A stretch of 64,000 nucleotides of DNA from Streptomyces narbonensis (GCF_014649015.1 NZ_BMSF01000022.1:34384-98383), one strand, 5' to 3'; positions 48,876 to 57,228 are shown, counted from the stretch's first letter. The notes: generated by a model from the sequence alone, not told the origin. Translations and numbers: made by a program.

Positions 48876-48934
48876 TTGCGGACCGACCGTCGAACCGTTG
48901 CGCGATCTCCGGCCACCACGGCGATTCGTTGCGC
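48876..48934. promoter_or_regulatory. Three TTGCGC-type boxes upstream of davA
   Basis: TTGCGG (48876), TTGCGC (48898) and TTGCGC (48929), read on the + strand, are spaced 22 and 31 bases apart in the 311-base gap 48791-49101 between divergent davA and the secreted-protein gene. The same three-box pattern with 21 and 30 spacing occurs upstream of the permease gene. They may be AsnC binding sites. Confidence 0.55.
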
Positions 48935-49101
48935 GGGGCTCCAGCGAGGGGCGCGGGGCTCCGCCCGAGGGCGGAGGGCTCCCCGCCGCGCGGCGGAGAC
49001 GAGGACCGTCCTGCGGCGCGACGACCGGGCGGCGGCCGGCCGGAAGAGTGGTGCTCGTCCGGAAGACCCACCGGACGACCTGCCGAGAGGAACGGGAAGC
49101 C

Positions 49102-49668
49102 ATGAACCGCCGTACGAAGACCGTCGCCGTCGCCGCCGCCGTCCTGCTGACTCTGGGAGCCGGGGGCATCGCCGCCGCCACGGTGGACGAGGCTCCCGCC
49201 CCGGCCGCGGCCCGGGCCACGGTCTCGGAGGCCGCCGCGCTGACCGGCACGGCCAAGCTGTACAGGCCGGCCGGGGACGACATCACCTTCACCTTCGACG
49301 CGCATCTCGCGGAGAAGGACCGGATGGACCCGATGAAGGCCACCGGCACGTTCCGCTTCAGCCACTACAAGGGCGACTGGGGCGGATACGCGAAGGTCAA
49401 GGTCGACTGCCTCACCACCGGCGGCAAGGTCGCCGTGGTGACGGGTGTCGTCGTCGAGACCGATGTGAAGGAGTTCAAGAAGGCGCGCGTCGGCGTCACG
49501 GTCCACGACGACGTGAACGGCGACCGGCTCGGCTACACGTGGATGACCGCCGACCCGAAGAAGGACAAGGTGCAGCCCTGCCTCAGCGGCGCACCCTTCG
49601 AGAAGGTCGAGAAGGGCACGGGCGACTTCGAAGTCACCCCCTGGGAGTTCGTCTACCCGACCGAGTAG
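49102..49668 (+). CDS. Secreted protein of unknown function
   Basis: The 188-residue product starts with a Sec signal (MNRRTKTVAVAAAVLLTLGAGGIAAATVDEA, cleavage near residue 26-30). The mature part is rich in Lys, Thr and Val with a beta-sheet pattern (GTAKLYRPAGDDITFTFDAHL, GGYAKVKVDCLTTGGKVAVVTGVVVETDVKEFKKARVGVTVHDDVNGDRLGYTWM) and two cysteines (VDCLT, QPCLSG) that could form a disulfide. I recognise a repeat-protein-like Streptomyces family but no function. The ATG at 49102 is preceded by GAGGAAC. It is divergent from davA, so the TTGCGC boxes could affect it as well. Confidence 0.7.
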   Translation: MNRRTKTVAVAAAVLLTLGAGGIAAATVDEAPAPAAARATVSEAAALTGTAKLYRPAGDDITFTFDAHLAEKDRMDPMKATGTFRFSHYKGDWGGYAKVKVDCLTTGGKVAVVTGVVVETDVKEFKKARVGVTVHDDVNGDRLGYTWMTADPKKDKVQPCLSGAPFEKVEKGTGDFEVTPWEFVYPTE

Positions 49669-49749
49669 ACCGCCCCACGGGGGTGGGTGGGCGGAGGGCG
49701 GTGCGGGAACCACGGCCCGCGCCGCCCGGACCGCCGGCGCCCCGCGGGG

Positions 49750-50205
49750 TTACGCGGGTGAGCCCGAGGAGAACCGCCGTAGCAGCGGCGAGAGCACCAG
49801 CACCGACTTGGTGCGCTCCACGAAGGGCTCGCCCGCGATCCGCTCCAGGACGCGCTCGAAGTGGCGCATGTCCGAGGCGAAGACCTGGACGACGGCGTCC
49901 GCGTCACCGGTGACGGTCGACGCGGACACCACCTCGGGATACCGCTCCAGACCTCGCCGGATGTCGTCCGGCGAGGTGTTGTGGCGGCAGTAGATCTCGA
50001 CGAAGCCCTCGGTCTCCCAGCCGAGCGCCGCCGGGTCCACCCGTACGGTGAAACCGGTGATGGCGCCCTCGGCCCTGAGCCGGTCCACACGCCGTTTCAC
50101 GGCCGGCGCGGAGAGTCCGACGAGCGAGCCGATGTCGGCGTAGCTGCGGCGGGCGTCTTCCGCGAGGGCGTGGACGATGCGTTCGTCGAGGTCGTTCAGT
50201 CGCAC
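49750..50205 (-). CDS. Lrp/AsnC-family regulator beside the lysine permease
   Basis: The 151-residue protein has the AsnC helix-turn-helix (LNDLDERIVHALAEDARRSYADIGSLVGLSAPAVKRRVDRLRAEGAI) and RAM domain (PEVVSASTVTGDADAVVQVFASDMRHFERVLERIAGEPFVERTKSVLVLSPLL). The start is GTG at 50205; the longer frame to 50319 would overlap the permease. It lies 10 bases after the permease stop, so the two are an operon. It is the likely regulator of the permease and of davA-davB, probably binding the TTGCGC boxes with lysine or a related amino acid as effector (inference). Confidence 0.9.
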   Translation of the reverse strand: MRLNDLDERIVHALAEDARRSYADIGSLVGLSAPAVKRRVDRLRAEGAITGFTVRVDPAALGWETEGFVEIYCRHNTSPDDIRRGLERYPEVVSASTVTGDADAVVQVFASDMRHFERVLERIAGEPFVERTKSVLVLSPLLRRFSSGSPA

Positions 50206-50215
50206 TGCGGGTGGA

Positions 50216-51703
50216 TCACTTCTCTGCTGGGGCCTCTGCCACGGCCGGGTCCGAGGCCAGTCGGGAGCGGCGCATGCCGTACAGGAAGTAGAACACGAGG
50301 CCCGCCACCATCCAGCCACCGAAGACGATCCACGTGGCGGTGTCCAGGCTGAACATCATGTAGCCGCAGGCGAGCAGGCCGAGGATCGGCGTGATCGGGA
50401 AGAGCGCGACCTTGAAGGTGCGCGGCAGGTCGGGGCGGGTCCTGCGCAGGATGACGACGGCGACGTTGACGAGGCCGAAGGCGAAGAGCGTGCCGATGCT
50501 GGTGGCGTCGGCGAGCTTGCCGAGCGGGATGAAGGCGGCGAGGGTGCCGCAGAAGAGGGAGACGATCACCACGTTGGCGCGGGGGGCGCCGGACTTGGTG
50601 TCGACCCTGGCGAAGACCTTGGGGACGAGTCCGTCGCGCGACATCGCGAAGAGGATGCGGGTCTGGCCGTAGAGGACGGCGAAGACGACGGAGGCGATGG
50701 CGACGACGGCGCCCGCGGCGAGGACGACGCCCCAGAAGGAGTGCCCCGACACGTCGGTCATGATCTTGGCGAGCGCGGCCTCGGTGTCCCCGAAGTCCTG
50801 CCAGGGCATGGCGCCGACGGCGACGAAGGCGACGAGGACGTAGAGCACGGTGACGATCAGCAGCGAGAGCATGATCGCGCGGGGCAGGTCGCGCTTCGGG
50901 TTCTTGGCCTCTTCACCGGCGGTGGAGGCGGCGTCGAAGCCGATGTACGAGAAGAAGAGCGTGGCGGCACCGGCGCTGATGCCCATGATGCCGAGCGGGG
51001 CGAGGGGGGTGTAGTTGCCGCCCTTGATGCCCAGGAAGCCGATGCCGATGAAGAGCAGCAGGGTGACGATCTTCACCGCGACCATGATCGAGTTGATCCG
51101 GGCGCTCTCCTTGGCACCACGCATCAGGAACACCATGGCGAGGAGCACCACGACAAGCGCGGGCAGGTTGATGAAGCCGCCCTCGCCCATCGGGGAGGAG
51201 ACCTGCTCGGGAATCGTGATTCCCAGGGTGCCGTCGAGGAGTTCGTTCAGGTACTCGCCCCAGCCGACGGCCACGGCCGCGACGGAGACGCCGTACTCCA
51301 GCACGAGGCACCAGCCGCAGACCCAGGCTATGAGTTCGCCCATCGTTGCGTACGCGTACGAGTACGAGGACCCGGAGACGGGCACCGATCCGGCCAGCTC
51401 CGCGTAGGACAGGGCGGAGAAGAGAGCGGTCAGGCCCGCGATCACGAAGGAGATCGTCACGGCGGGTCCGGCCTTGGGGGCAGCGTCGCCGAGGACGACG
51501 AAGATGCCGGTGCCGAGCGTGGCACCGATGCTGATCATGGTCAGCTGCCACATGGAGAGCGAGCGGCGGAGGCTGCCGCCCTCACCCTGCCCACCCTCCA
51601 TGACCAGGCGTTCCACCGGCTTGCGCCGGGTGAGAGCGCCGAGCGCGGAGGTCTTGGGGGTGGCCGTGTCGACGACCGGCGGGGCTGCGCCGTGGTCCAG
51701 CAC
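50216..51703 (-). CDS. APC-superfamily cationic amino acid transporter (CAT type)
   Basis: The 495-residue protein has about 14 membrane segments and the CAT-type APC core: SMWQLTMISIGATLGTGIFVVLGDAAPKAGPAVTISFVIAGLTALFSALSYAELAG near the start, GFDAASTAGEEAKNPKRDLPRAI, and a Glu/Lys-rich tail. CAT relatives transport lysine, arginine and ornithine, which fits the neighbouring lysine-degradation genes. Neutral amino acids cannot be ruled out. The start is GTG at 51703 with AAGGAGCC 8 bases upstream. The AsnC regulator follows in the same operon. Confidence 0.85.
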   Translation of the reverse strand: MLDHGAAPPVVDTATPKTSALGALTRRKPVERLVMEGGQGEGGSLRRSLSMWQLTMISIGATLGTGIFVVLGDAAPKAGPAVTISFVIAGLTALFSALSYAELAGSVPVSGSSYSYAYATMGELIAWVCGWCLVLEYGVSVAAVAVGWGEYLNELLDGTLGITIPEQVSSPMGEGGFINLPALVVVLLAMVFLMRGAKESARINSIMVAVKIVTLLLFIGIGFLGIKGGNYTPLAPLGIMGISAGAATLFFSYIGFDAASTAGEEAKNPKRDLPRAIMLSLLIVTVLYVLVAFVAVGAMPWQDFGDTEAALAKIMTDVSGHSFWGVVLAAGAVVAIASVVFAVLYGQTRILFAMSRDGLVPKVFARVDTKSGAPRANVVIVSLFCGTLAAFIPLGKLADATSIGTLFAFGLVNVAVVILRRTRPDLPRTFKVALFPITPILGLLACGYMMFSLDTATWIVFGGWMVAGLVFYFLYGMRRSRLASDPAVAEAPAEK

Positions 51704-51873
51704 TGCGGAGGCTCCTTATCGCTGCCTGTAGGCGGTGGGACGACCACGGCGGCACGTGGGCATGCCGGAACAAGCCCACGGGGGAGGGGAACCGCCGAGC
51801 AGGCGGTCGCCGCCACTCCTGGTACGGGGCACGAGCCTAAGGGGCTGAGGTTCGCACTCGTAATGCAGGGTTG

Positions 51874-51930
51874 TTGCGCAGTGCCGAATGATCATTGCGC
51901 TCTCGCGGCGCAGACGGGGAAACATTGCGC
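51874..51930. promoter_or_regulatory. Three TTGCGC boxes upstream of the permease
   Basis: TTGCGC occurs at 51874, 51895 and 51925, spaced 21 and 30 bases, within the 376-base gap 51704-52079. The gap also contains a GTGGGC/GCCCAC hairpin (about 51755-51780) and the divergent GDSL gene promoter. Order, strand and spacing mirror the davA array. Confidence 0.6.
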
Positions 51931-52079
51931 GCCCCTGCATGAATCGGCACATTGGGGTCTCCACGCCCTCCCGGGCGGCCCGGCGCGCCCACCCCCTCGG
52001 ACGCCTGCGCGTGCCTTGACTCCTCGCGCCCCGTGTCCGACGCTGCGATCCCCCGGCAACCCCACGATCGGAGGTCTCG

Positions 52080-53093
52080 GTGGGCTGGCTCGCCCCGGCG
52101 CCCTTCCTGCGCGGCACGGCCTGGCTCGACGGCGGCCGGCCCGTCCGGGCGGACCCCGCCGACCTGGAGCGGCTCCCGTGGGACATCGCCGAGCGGGCGG
52201 CACTGCCCATCGGCGTACGCCTCGAGTTCACGGCGGAGCCCGGGACGCGGGCGGTGGAGCTGCGCTACCGCGCCGCCGTCCCGGATCCGGACGACCCGCT
52301 CGCCGCGCTGCGGCACTGCTTCGCGCTCTGGCAGGGCCGGCGGCTCGTCGGAGAGACCTGCGCCGTCCCGGCGCCGGAGGGCACGATCAGCCTCCCCCTG
52401 CCGCCGTGCGGCGGTGTCTTCACCGTCCATCTCCCCGAGGGCCAGTCCCCGGTCCCGCTCGCCCTGCGGGCCGTCGGCGGCCGCCTCTCCCCCGCTCCGG
52501 TCCGGCCCCGCTGGCTCGTCCACGGCGACTCGATCACCGAGGGCTGGTGGTCGACGCGCCCCGCGCACTCCTGGCCCGCCACGGCGGGACGGCTGCTCGG
52601 GCTCGATCCGGTCAATCTGGGGTACGCGGGCGGGGCGCGCGGCGAGCTCCCGCTGGCCGAGCACCTCGCGCGGCTCCCCGGCGAGGTGGTCACCCTCGCC
52701 TTCGGCACCAACTGCTGGTCCCGGGTGCCCGCGACGGCCGACTGGCTGTACGCGACGGTCCGGGCGTTCGTCGGTCTGGTCCGCCGGGGCCACCCGGCCG
52801 TCCCCCTGCTGCTCGTCTCGCCCGTCCTGCGCCCGGAGGCCGAGCACACCCGCAACGCCCTGGGAGCCACGCTCACGGAGCTGCGCAGGGCCATGGAGCG
52901 CGCGGGCCGCGATCTGGCCGCCGAGGGCGACGGGCGGCTCCTGGTCCTCCCGGGGCGCCCTCTGCTCGGCCCCGAGCACCTGGCGGACGGCCTGCACCCG
53001 AACGACCGGGGGCACGCCCGGATCGCGGCGGCGGTGGCGGAGGTCCTGCTCCCCCACGTGCCGGTCAGCGGCCGCGTACCGCCAGAGGCCTGA
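52080..53093 (+). CDS. SGNH/GDSL-family hydrolase
   Basis: The 337-residue protein has an N-terminal beta-sandwich part (about 1-140) and a C-terminal SGNH domain: RWLVHGDSITEGWWSTRP (block I, Ser nucleophile), NLGYAGGARGELPLAEHL (block II Gly), LAFGTNCWSRV (block III Asn) and LADGLHPNDRGHARIAAAVA (block V Asp-His). It is a carbohydrate esterase type SGNH enzyme, possibly deacetylating or hydrolysing an extracellular ester, but it has no visible signal peptide. The GTG at 52080 follows GGAGG by 6 bases. Its end overlaps the convergent GNAT gene by 29 bases. Confidence 0.85.
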   Translation: MGWLAPAPFLRGTAWLDGGRPVRADPADLERLPWDIAERAALPIGVRLEFTAEPGTRAVELRYRAAVPDPDDPLAALRHCFALWQGRRLVGETCAVPAPEGTISLPLPPCGGVFTVHLPEGQSPVPLALRAVGGRLSPAPVRPRWLVHGDSITEGWWSTRPAHSWPATAGRLLGLDPVNLGYAGGARGELPLAEHLARLPGEVVTLAFGTNCWSRVPATADWLYATVRAFVGLVRRGHPAVPLLLVSPVLRPEAEHTRNALGATLTELRRAMERAGRDLAAEGDGRLLVLPGRPLLGPEHLADGLHPNDRGHARIAAAVAEVLLPHVPVSGRVPPEA

Positions 53094-53574
53094 CGAGGAA
53101 GGTGCACGCGTCCGCGCACGCGTGCGTGCGGCCCGCCGCGTCCGTCCAGGTCCAGCGGTCGGTGTAGGCGACGACGGGTTCGTAGCCGAGCCGCGCGTAG
53201 AGTGCCGCCGCGCGCGGGTTGTCACGGGCCACGCCGAGCCCCAGCCGGGTCCCGCCGCGCTCCCGCACCAGCTCCTCGGCCGCGTGGACCAGCGCCGTCC
53301 CGATGCCCTGCCCGCGCAGCCCCTCGGGCCACACGTCCAGGCCGTTGAGCTCGGGGCAGTCGCCGAGGACGGCCCGCACCTCGGGGGCGGCGCAGCCGTC
53401 CCAGCGGACCTGGCCGTGGCCGACGGGCACCGCGTCGCGCCACGCGAGGAGGTACGTCCCGGCGCCGGCCTCCTGGCGCGCGAAGCGGTCGGCGTGGCGG
53501 CTCGGCGCCCCGGGAGCGGGGATGTGGCGGTCGAGTACGGGCACGTCCTCGGCGCGGCAGGGCCTGATCTCCAT
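53065..53574 (-). CDS. GNAT-family N-acetyltransferase
   Basis: The 169-residue protein has the GNAT core: YLLAWRDAVPVGHGQVRWDG, then LDVWPEGLRGQGIGTALVHAAEELVRERGGTRLGLGVARDNPRAAALYARLGYEPV, with the acetyl-CoA loop RGQGIGT. The C-terminal extension has two Cys in a short segment (HACADACTFLVRP). The acceptor is unknown. The ATG at 53574 is the only good start in a long shadow frame. It overlaps the GDSL gene at its 3' end. Confidence 0.85.
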   Translation of the reverse strand: MEIRPCRAEDVPVLDRHIPAPGAPSRHADRFARQEAGAGTYLLAWRDAVPVGHGQVRWDGCAAPEVRAVLGDCPELNGLDVWPEGLRGQGIGTALVHAAEELVRERGGTRLGLGVARDNPRAAALYARLGYEPVVAYTDRWTWTDAAGRTHACADACTFLVRPLAVRGR

Positions 53575-53593
53575 GCGCCGAACCGTACGGGAA

Positions 53594-53635
53594 CGCCGTG
53601 GGCCCCCGGGAGCGATTTCCCGGGGGCCCACGGCG
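53594..53635. terminator. Strong hairpin between guaB1 and the GNAT gene
   Basis: An 18-bp perfect stem (CGCCGTGGGCCCCCGGGA and complement) with a 6-base loop lies 25 bases downstream of the guaB1 stop codon. Confidence 0.85.
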
Positions 53636-53660
53636 CATGACGACGGAGGACCAGGGCTCC

Positions 53661-55103
53661 CTAGCTCCAGCTGGCGTGCAGCGGCTTGCCCTCGGCGTAA
53701 CCGGCGGCGGACTGGATGCCCACCACGGACTTCTCCTCGAACTCGGCGAGCGAGCCCGCACCGGCGTAGGTGCAGGAGGAGCGGACGCCCGCGATGATCG
53801 AGTCGATCAGGTCCTCGACGCCCGGACGGGTCGGGTCGAGGAACATGCGGGAGGTGGAGATGCCCTCCTCGAACAGCGCCTTGCGGGCACGGTCGTAGGC
53901 GGACTCGTCGCTCGTGCGGTTCTTGACGGCGCGGGCGGAGGCCATGCCGAAGGACTCCTTGTAGAGCCGGCCGTTGGCGTCCTGCTGGAGGTCGCCCGGG
54001 GACTCGTACGTGCCGGCGAACCAGGAGCCGATCATCACGTTCGACGCACCGGCGGCGAGCGCCATGGCCACGTCGCGCGGGTGCCGGACGCCACCGTCGG
54101 CCCAGACGTGCTTGCCGTACTTCTTCGCCTCGGCCGCGCACTCCAGGACGGCCGAGAACTGCGGCCGGCCGACGCCGGTCATCATGCGGGTGGTGCACAT
54201 GGCGCCGGGGCCGACGCCGACCTTGATGATGTCGGCGCCGGCCTCGATGAGGTCCTTGACGCCCTCGGCGGCGACGATGTTGCCCGCGACGATCGGGACC
54301 TGCGGGTCGAGGGCCCGCACGGCCTTGATCGCGGCGATCATCGACTCCTGGTGGCCGTGCGCCGTGTCGATGACGAGCGTGTCCACGCCCGCGTCGAGCA
54401 GCTGCTTGGCCTTGCCCACGAAGTCGCCGTTGATGCCGACGGCGGCGGCGATGCGCAGCTTGCCCTCGGCGTCGGTGGCCGGGGTGTACAGGGTCGCGCG
54501 GAGCGCGCCCTTGCGGGTCAGGATGCCGACCAGGCGCCCGTCCGTGTCGACGGCCGGGGCGTAGCGGCGGTTGGCGTGGTCCAGCGTGTTGAACGCCTCG
54601 CGCGGCTCGATGTCGGCGTCGATGAGGAGCAGGTCCTTCGACATGACCTCGGACAGCTGGGTGAAGCGGTCCACGCCGGACAGGTCGGCGTCGGTGACGA
54701 CGCCGATCGGGCGGCGGTTCTCGTCGACGACGACGCCGGCGCCGTGGGCCCGCTTCGGCAGCAGGGAGAGCGCGTCGGCGACGGTCTGGTGGGGCTCCAG
54801 GACGATCGGGGTGTCGAGCACGTGGTGGCGGCTCTTGACCCACGAGATGACGTCGGTGACGACCTCGATCGGGATGTCCTGGGGGATGACGACCAGGCCG
54901 CCGCGGCGGGCGACGGTCTCGGCCATGCGACGGCCGGCGATGGCGGTCATGTTGGCGACGACGAGCGGGATCGTCGTCCCGGTCCCGTCCGGCGAGGCGA
55001 GGTCCACCGCCTGGCGGGAACCGACGGCCGAGCGGCTCGGCACCATGAACACATCGTCGTACGTCAGGTCGTAGGGCGGCTTGACGTCATTGAGGAAACG
55101 CAC
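53661..55103 (-). CDS. guaB1: GuaB1-family IMPDH/GMP reductase-like enzyme with CBS domains
   Basis: The 480-residue protein is a TIM-barrel IMPDH-like enzyme: LTYDDVFMVPSRSAVGSRQ at the start, a CBS pair at about 95-205, VDTLVIDTAHGHQESMIAAIKAV, the active-site loop VGVGPGAMCTTRMMTGVGRPQFSAVLECA with Cys, and RMFLDPTRPGVEDLIDSIIAGVRSSCTYAGAGSL. The GuaB1 subgroup of actinobacteria acts as a GMP reductase (GMP to IMP) with CBS-mediated nucleotide control, as shown in mycobacteria, not as IMP dehydrogenase. The start is GTG at 55103. It is separated by 105 bases from barstar upstream, with its own promoter region. Confidence 0.9.
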   Translation of the reverse strand: MRFLNDVKPPYDLTYDDVFMVPSRSAVGSRQAVDLASPDGTGTTIPLVVANMTAIAGRRMAETVARRGGLVVIPQDIPIEVVTDVISWVKSRHHVLDTPIVLEPHQTVADALSLLPKRAHGAGVVVDENRRPIGVVTDADLSGVDRFTQLSEVMSKDLLLIDADIEPREAFNTLDHANRRYAPAVDTDGRLVGILTRKGALRATLYTPATDAEGKLRIAAAVGINGDFVGKAKQLLDAGVDTLVIDTAHGHQESMIAAIKAVRALDPQVPIVAGNIVAAEGVKDLIEAGADIIKVGVGPGAMCTTRMMTGVGRPQFSAVLECAAEAKKYGKHVWADGGVRHPRDVAMALAAGASNVMIGSWFAGTYESPGDLQQDANGRLYKESFGMASARAVKNRTSDESAYDRARKALFEEGISTSRMFLDPTRPGVEDLIDSIIAGVRSSCTYAGAGSLAEFEEKSVVGIQSAAGYAEGKPLHASWS

Positions 55104-55208
55104 GTGCTGACATCCCAGTCGTTCGGATCGGCCCCTAGGCATTTCAGCCAGGGGAAAAAGCACGTAGTTCATTGTCCCACGGCGGTACGAATACCAGCCC
55201 CGGGCCAT

Positions 55209-55541
55209 TCATCCGAGACTTGCGGCAGGGGGTTCGTCGGATCCTACGAGACCCTCCCCCAGGGAGAGGAGGACGGAGAGGCGGGTGGGGCTCTCGTCGA
55301 CGGCCGTGGCGAAGACGTCCTGGGCGGTCCGCCACTCGCGGGAGCGCGTCCTGGCGTACTCCTGCCAGCCCGTGACGACGACGGTGACGGGTTCGGGGAG
55401 ATCGGCCAGGCAGTCGGCCAGGGCGTCCCAGTTCCGGCCGAACCAGGCGGGGAGCGCGAGGGTCACGGCGCACCGGTCCATGAGGGCGGCCTTGTCCGTG
55501 ACTCCGGTCAGGTCGAGGAGGACGGCGTCGTCGATTCTCAT
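55209..55541 (-). CDS. Barstar-family RNase inhibitor
   Basis: The 110-residue protein has the barstar pattern: VLLDLTGVTDKAALMDRCAVTLALPAWFGRNWDALADCLADLPEPVTVVVTGWQEYA, with the conserved FGRNWDAL and Asp/Trp positions that fill the RNase active site. It should bind and inhibit the RNase encoded immediately upstream, whose stop overlaps this start by 4 bases (ATGA). This gives an enzyme-inhibitor pair with translational coupling. C-terminal Ser/Leu-rich residues are not conserved. Confidence 0.9.
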   Translation of the reverse strand: MRIDDAVLLDLTGVTDKAALMDRCAVTLALPAWFGRNWDALADCLADLPEPVTVVVTGWQEYARTRSREWRTAQDVFATAVDESPTRLSVLLSLGEGLVGSDEPPAASLG

Positions 55542-55978
55542 CCGAGCACCTCCCGGAACGTCTCGTAGTGGTCGTCGGTCCAGTAGATCTCGCCGTCCCG
55601 CCCGGTGACGATCCGGCGCGCCCCGCGGTCGCGCTCGCCGGGGGTCTTCACGGTGTACTCGCGGTAGTACCCCCGCTCCCTGCGCGGCAGGATCCGCTCG
55701 AAGTTCGAGAAGACGGCGCCGTCCTTGGCGTAGGGATAGGGGCCGCCGCGCGCGATGAGTTCGAGGGTGCGGCGGGCCTCGGGGGGTAGGTCGGCGGCCC
55801 GCACGGTGGGCAGGCCCGAGGTCCCGGTGGCCGCGTGGGCCGGGGCGGTGGCGGCGGGGGTGGTGGCAGTCGCGGTGGCGGTCTGCGGCGGGGAGACCGT
55901 GCCGCCCGCGGCGGAGCATCCGGCCAGGAAGACGCACAGGACGAGCGCGAGGAGTACGCGAAAGGGCCGGAGCAACAT
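55538..55978 (-). CDS. RNase Sa/barnase-type guanyl-specific ribonuclease, probable lipoprotein
   Basis: The 146-residue protein begins with a lipoprotein signal with lipobox LAGC (Cys21), followed by a Thr/Ala-rich tether and a ribonuclease domain like RNase Sa: LPPEARRTLELIARGGPYPYAKDGAVFSNFERILPRRERGYYREYTVKTPGERDRGARRIVTG..GEIYWTDDHYETFREV. Catalytic equivalents Glu (YREYTV), Arg (RRIVTG) and His (DDHYETF) are visible. The disulfide cysteines of RNase Sa are absent. It should cleave RNA at guanosines outside the membrane while tethered to it. The inhibitor barstar is encoded next. A role in competition or self-protection is an inference. Confidence 0.9.
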   Translation of the reverse strand: MLLRPFRVLLALVLCVFLAGCSAAGGTVSPPQTATATATTPAATAPAHAATGTSGLPTVRAADLPPEARRTLELIARGGPYPYAKDGAVFSNFERILPRRERGYYREYTVKTPGERDRGARRIVTGRDGEIYWTDDHYETFREVLG

Positions 55979-56043
55979 GTCCCGAAGATACCGTTACGGG
56001 ATGGCTCCGGCCCTGGAGGACCGCGCGAGCGGGCGGTGGCGGC

Positions 56044-57069
56044 TCAGCTGCCGTCGGGGTCCGTCCGGTCGAGCGCCGGGTGCGTGCCCGGGCTGGACTC
56101 GGTCAGCAGGTAGTCCGCGGCGGCGCGGTCCGTGACCAGGCTGGTGACGAGTCCGGAGCGCAGGACCGCCCCGATCGCCGCCGCCTTGCGCTGCCCGCCG
56201 GCGATCGCCACGACCTCGGGGATGCGCCGCAGCCGGTCCGCCTCGACGGTGATGCACCGCTCGCCCAGGTCGCGGCCGACCCGGCGGCCCTCGGCGTCGA
56301 AGAGGTGCGCGGACATCTCGGCGGCGACGCCGAGCGAGGCGTAGTGGGCGCGCTCCGCGTCGGAGAGCATGTCGTGCACGGTCGAGATGCCCGGCTCCCA
56401 GGAGCCGATGGAGACGCAGGCGACCGTCACCTTGTCGAAGTACTCGAAGGCCCGCGCGATGCCGGTCTGGCTGCGCAGCGCCGCGGCGGTCGCCGGGTCC
56501 GGCAGCAGCATGGGCGCGTAGATCGGGTGCGCCTCGCCGCCGGAGACCTGGGCGGCACGACGTACGGCCTCGACCGAGCCGCGCTCGGCGGTCCCGGCGT
56601 CGTACACGCCGGTGAGCTGCACGACCGTGCAGGGCGGCAGCCGGTCGAGCGCCGCCGCCATGTGGATGGTGGAGCGGCCCCAGGCGAGGCCCAGGACGTC
56701 GCCCTCGGTGACCAGCTCGCCGAGCAGGTCGGCCGCGACCTCGCCGAGGTTCTCCGGGTCGGGCGACTCGTCCTCGCCCTCCGCCGGGGACTCGACGACG
56801 ACGGCGTGGCGGAGCCCGTAGCGGGCACGGAGCGCGTCGGAGCGCTCGGCGTCCAGCTCGGCCGGCACGCGGATCTCGATGCGCACGAGGTCGCGCTCCA
56901 GGGCGGTCTCCAGGACCCGTGCCACCTTGAAGCGGCTCACGCCGAACTCCTCGGCGATCTGGATCTTGGACTTGCCCTCGAGGTAGAAGCGGCGGGCCAT
57001 GGCCGCCGCCTGCACCAGCTCCGCGGGGCCCATCCGCAGGGCTGACCGTCCCGCCGACATACCGGCCAC
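56044..57069 (-). CDS. SorC/DeoR-type sugar-binding transcriptional regulator
   Basis: The 341-residue protein has an N-terminal helix-turn-helix (ARRFYLEGKSKIQIAEEFGVSRFKVARVLETALERDLVRIEI) and a sugar-isomerase-like effector domain (LGLAWGRSTIHMAAALDRLPPCTVVQLTGV, VACVSIGSWEPGIST, GQRKAAAIGAVLRSGLVTSLVTDRAAADYLL). SorC proteins bind phosphorylated sugars. The GTG at 57069 is chosen because GAGGAG lies 6 bases upstream and because upstream starts (57093, 57138) would make the 14-bp repeats coding, which a 14-bp period argues against. The genes it controls may include rpe upstream or be remote. Confidence 0.85.
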   Translation of the reverse strand: MAGMSAGRSALRMGPAELVQAAAMARRFYLEGKSKIQIAEEFGVSRFKVARVLETALERDLVRIEIRVPAELDAERSDALRARYGLRHAVVVESPAEGEDESPDPENLGEVAADLLGELVTEGDVLGLAWGRSTIHMAAALDRLPPCTVVQLTGVYDAGTAERGSVEAVRRAAQVSGGEAHPIYAPMLLPDPATAAALRSQTGIARAFEYFDKVTVACVSIGSWEPGISTVHDMLSDAERAHYASLGVAAEMSAHLFDAEGRRVGRDLGERCITVEADRLRRIPEVVAIAGGQRKAAAIGAVLRSGLVTSLVTDRAAADYLLTESSPGTHPALDRTDPDGS

Positions 57070-57087
57070 CGCGATCTCCTCACTGCT

Positions 57088-57129
57088 GTTCACGTACCGC
57101 TGTTCGCATACGGCTGTTCGCATACGGCT
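57088..57129. repeat. Three tandem 14-bp repeats upstream of the SorC gene
   Basis: GTTCGCATACGGCT occurs twice without gaps (57102-57115, 57116-57129) after a close variant GTTCACGTACCGCT (57088-57101). They lie just before the SorC start and could be its autoregulatory binding sites. Confidence 0.7.
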
Positions 57130-57228
57130 GTCGTTCACACTCTGGACTCGCCGTTCATCCTGTCAGATCCGGCGGGTCTTGATCGGTCCTGTCGGCGACC
57201 CGTCGGGCCGCGTTCATCCGACGGTGGT

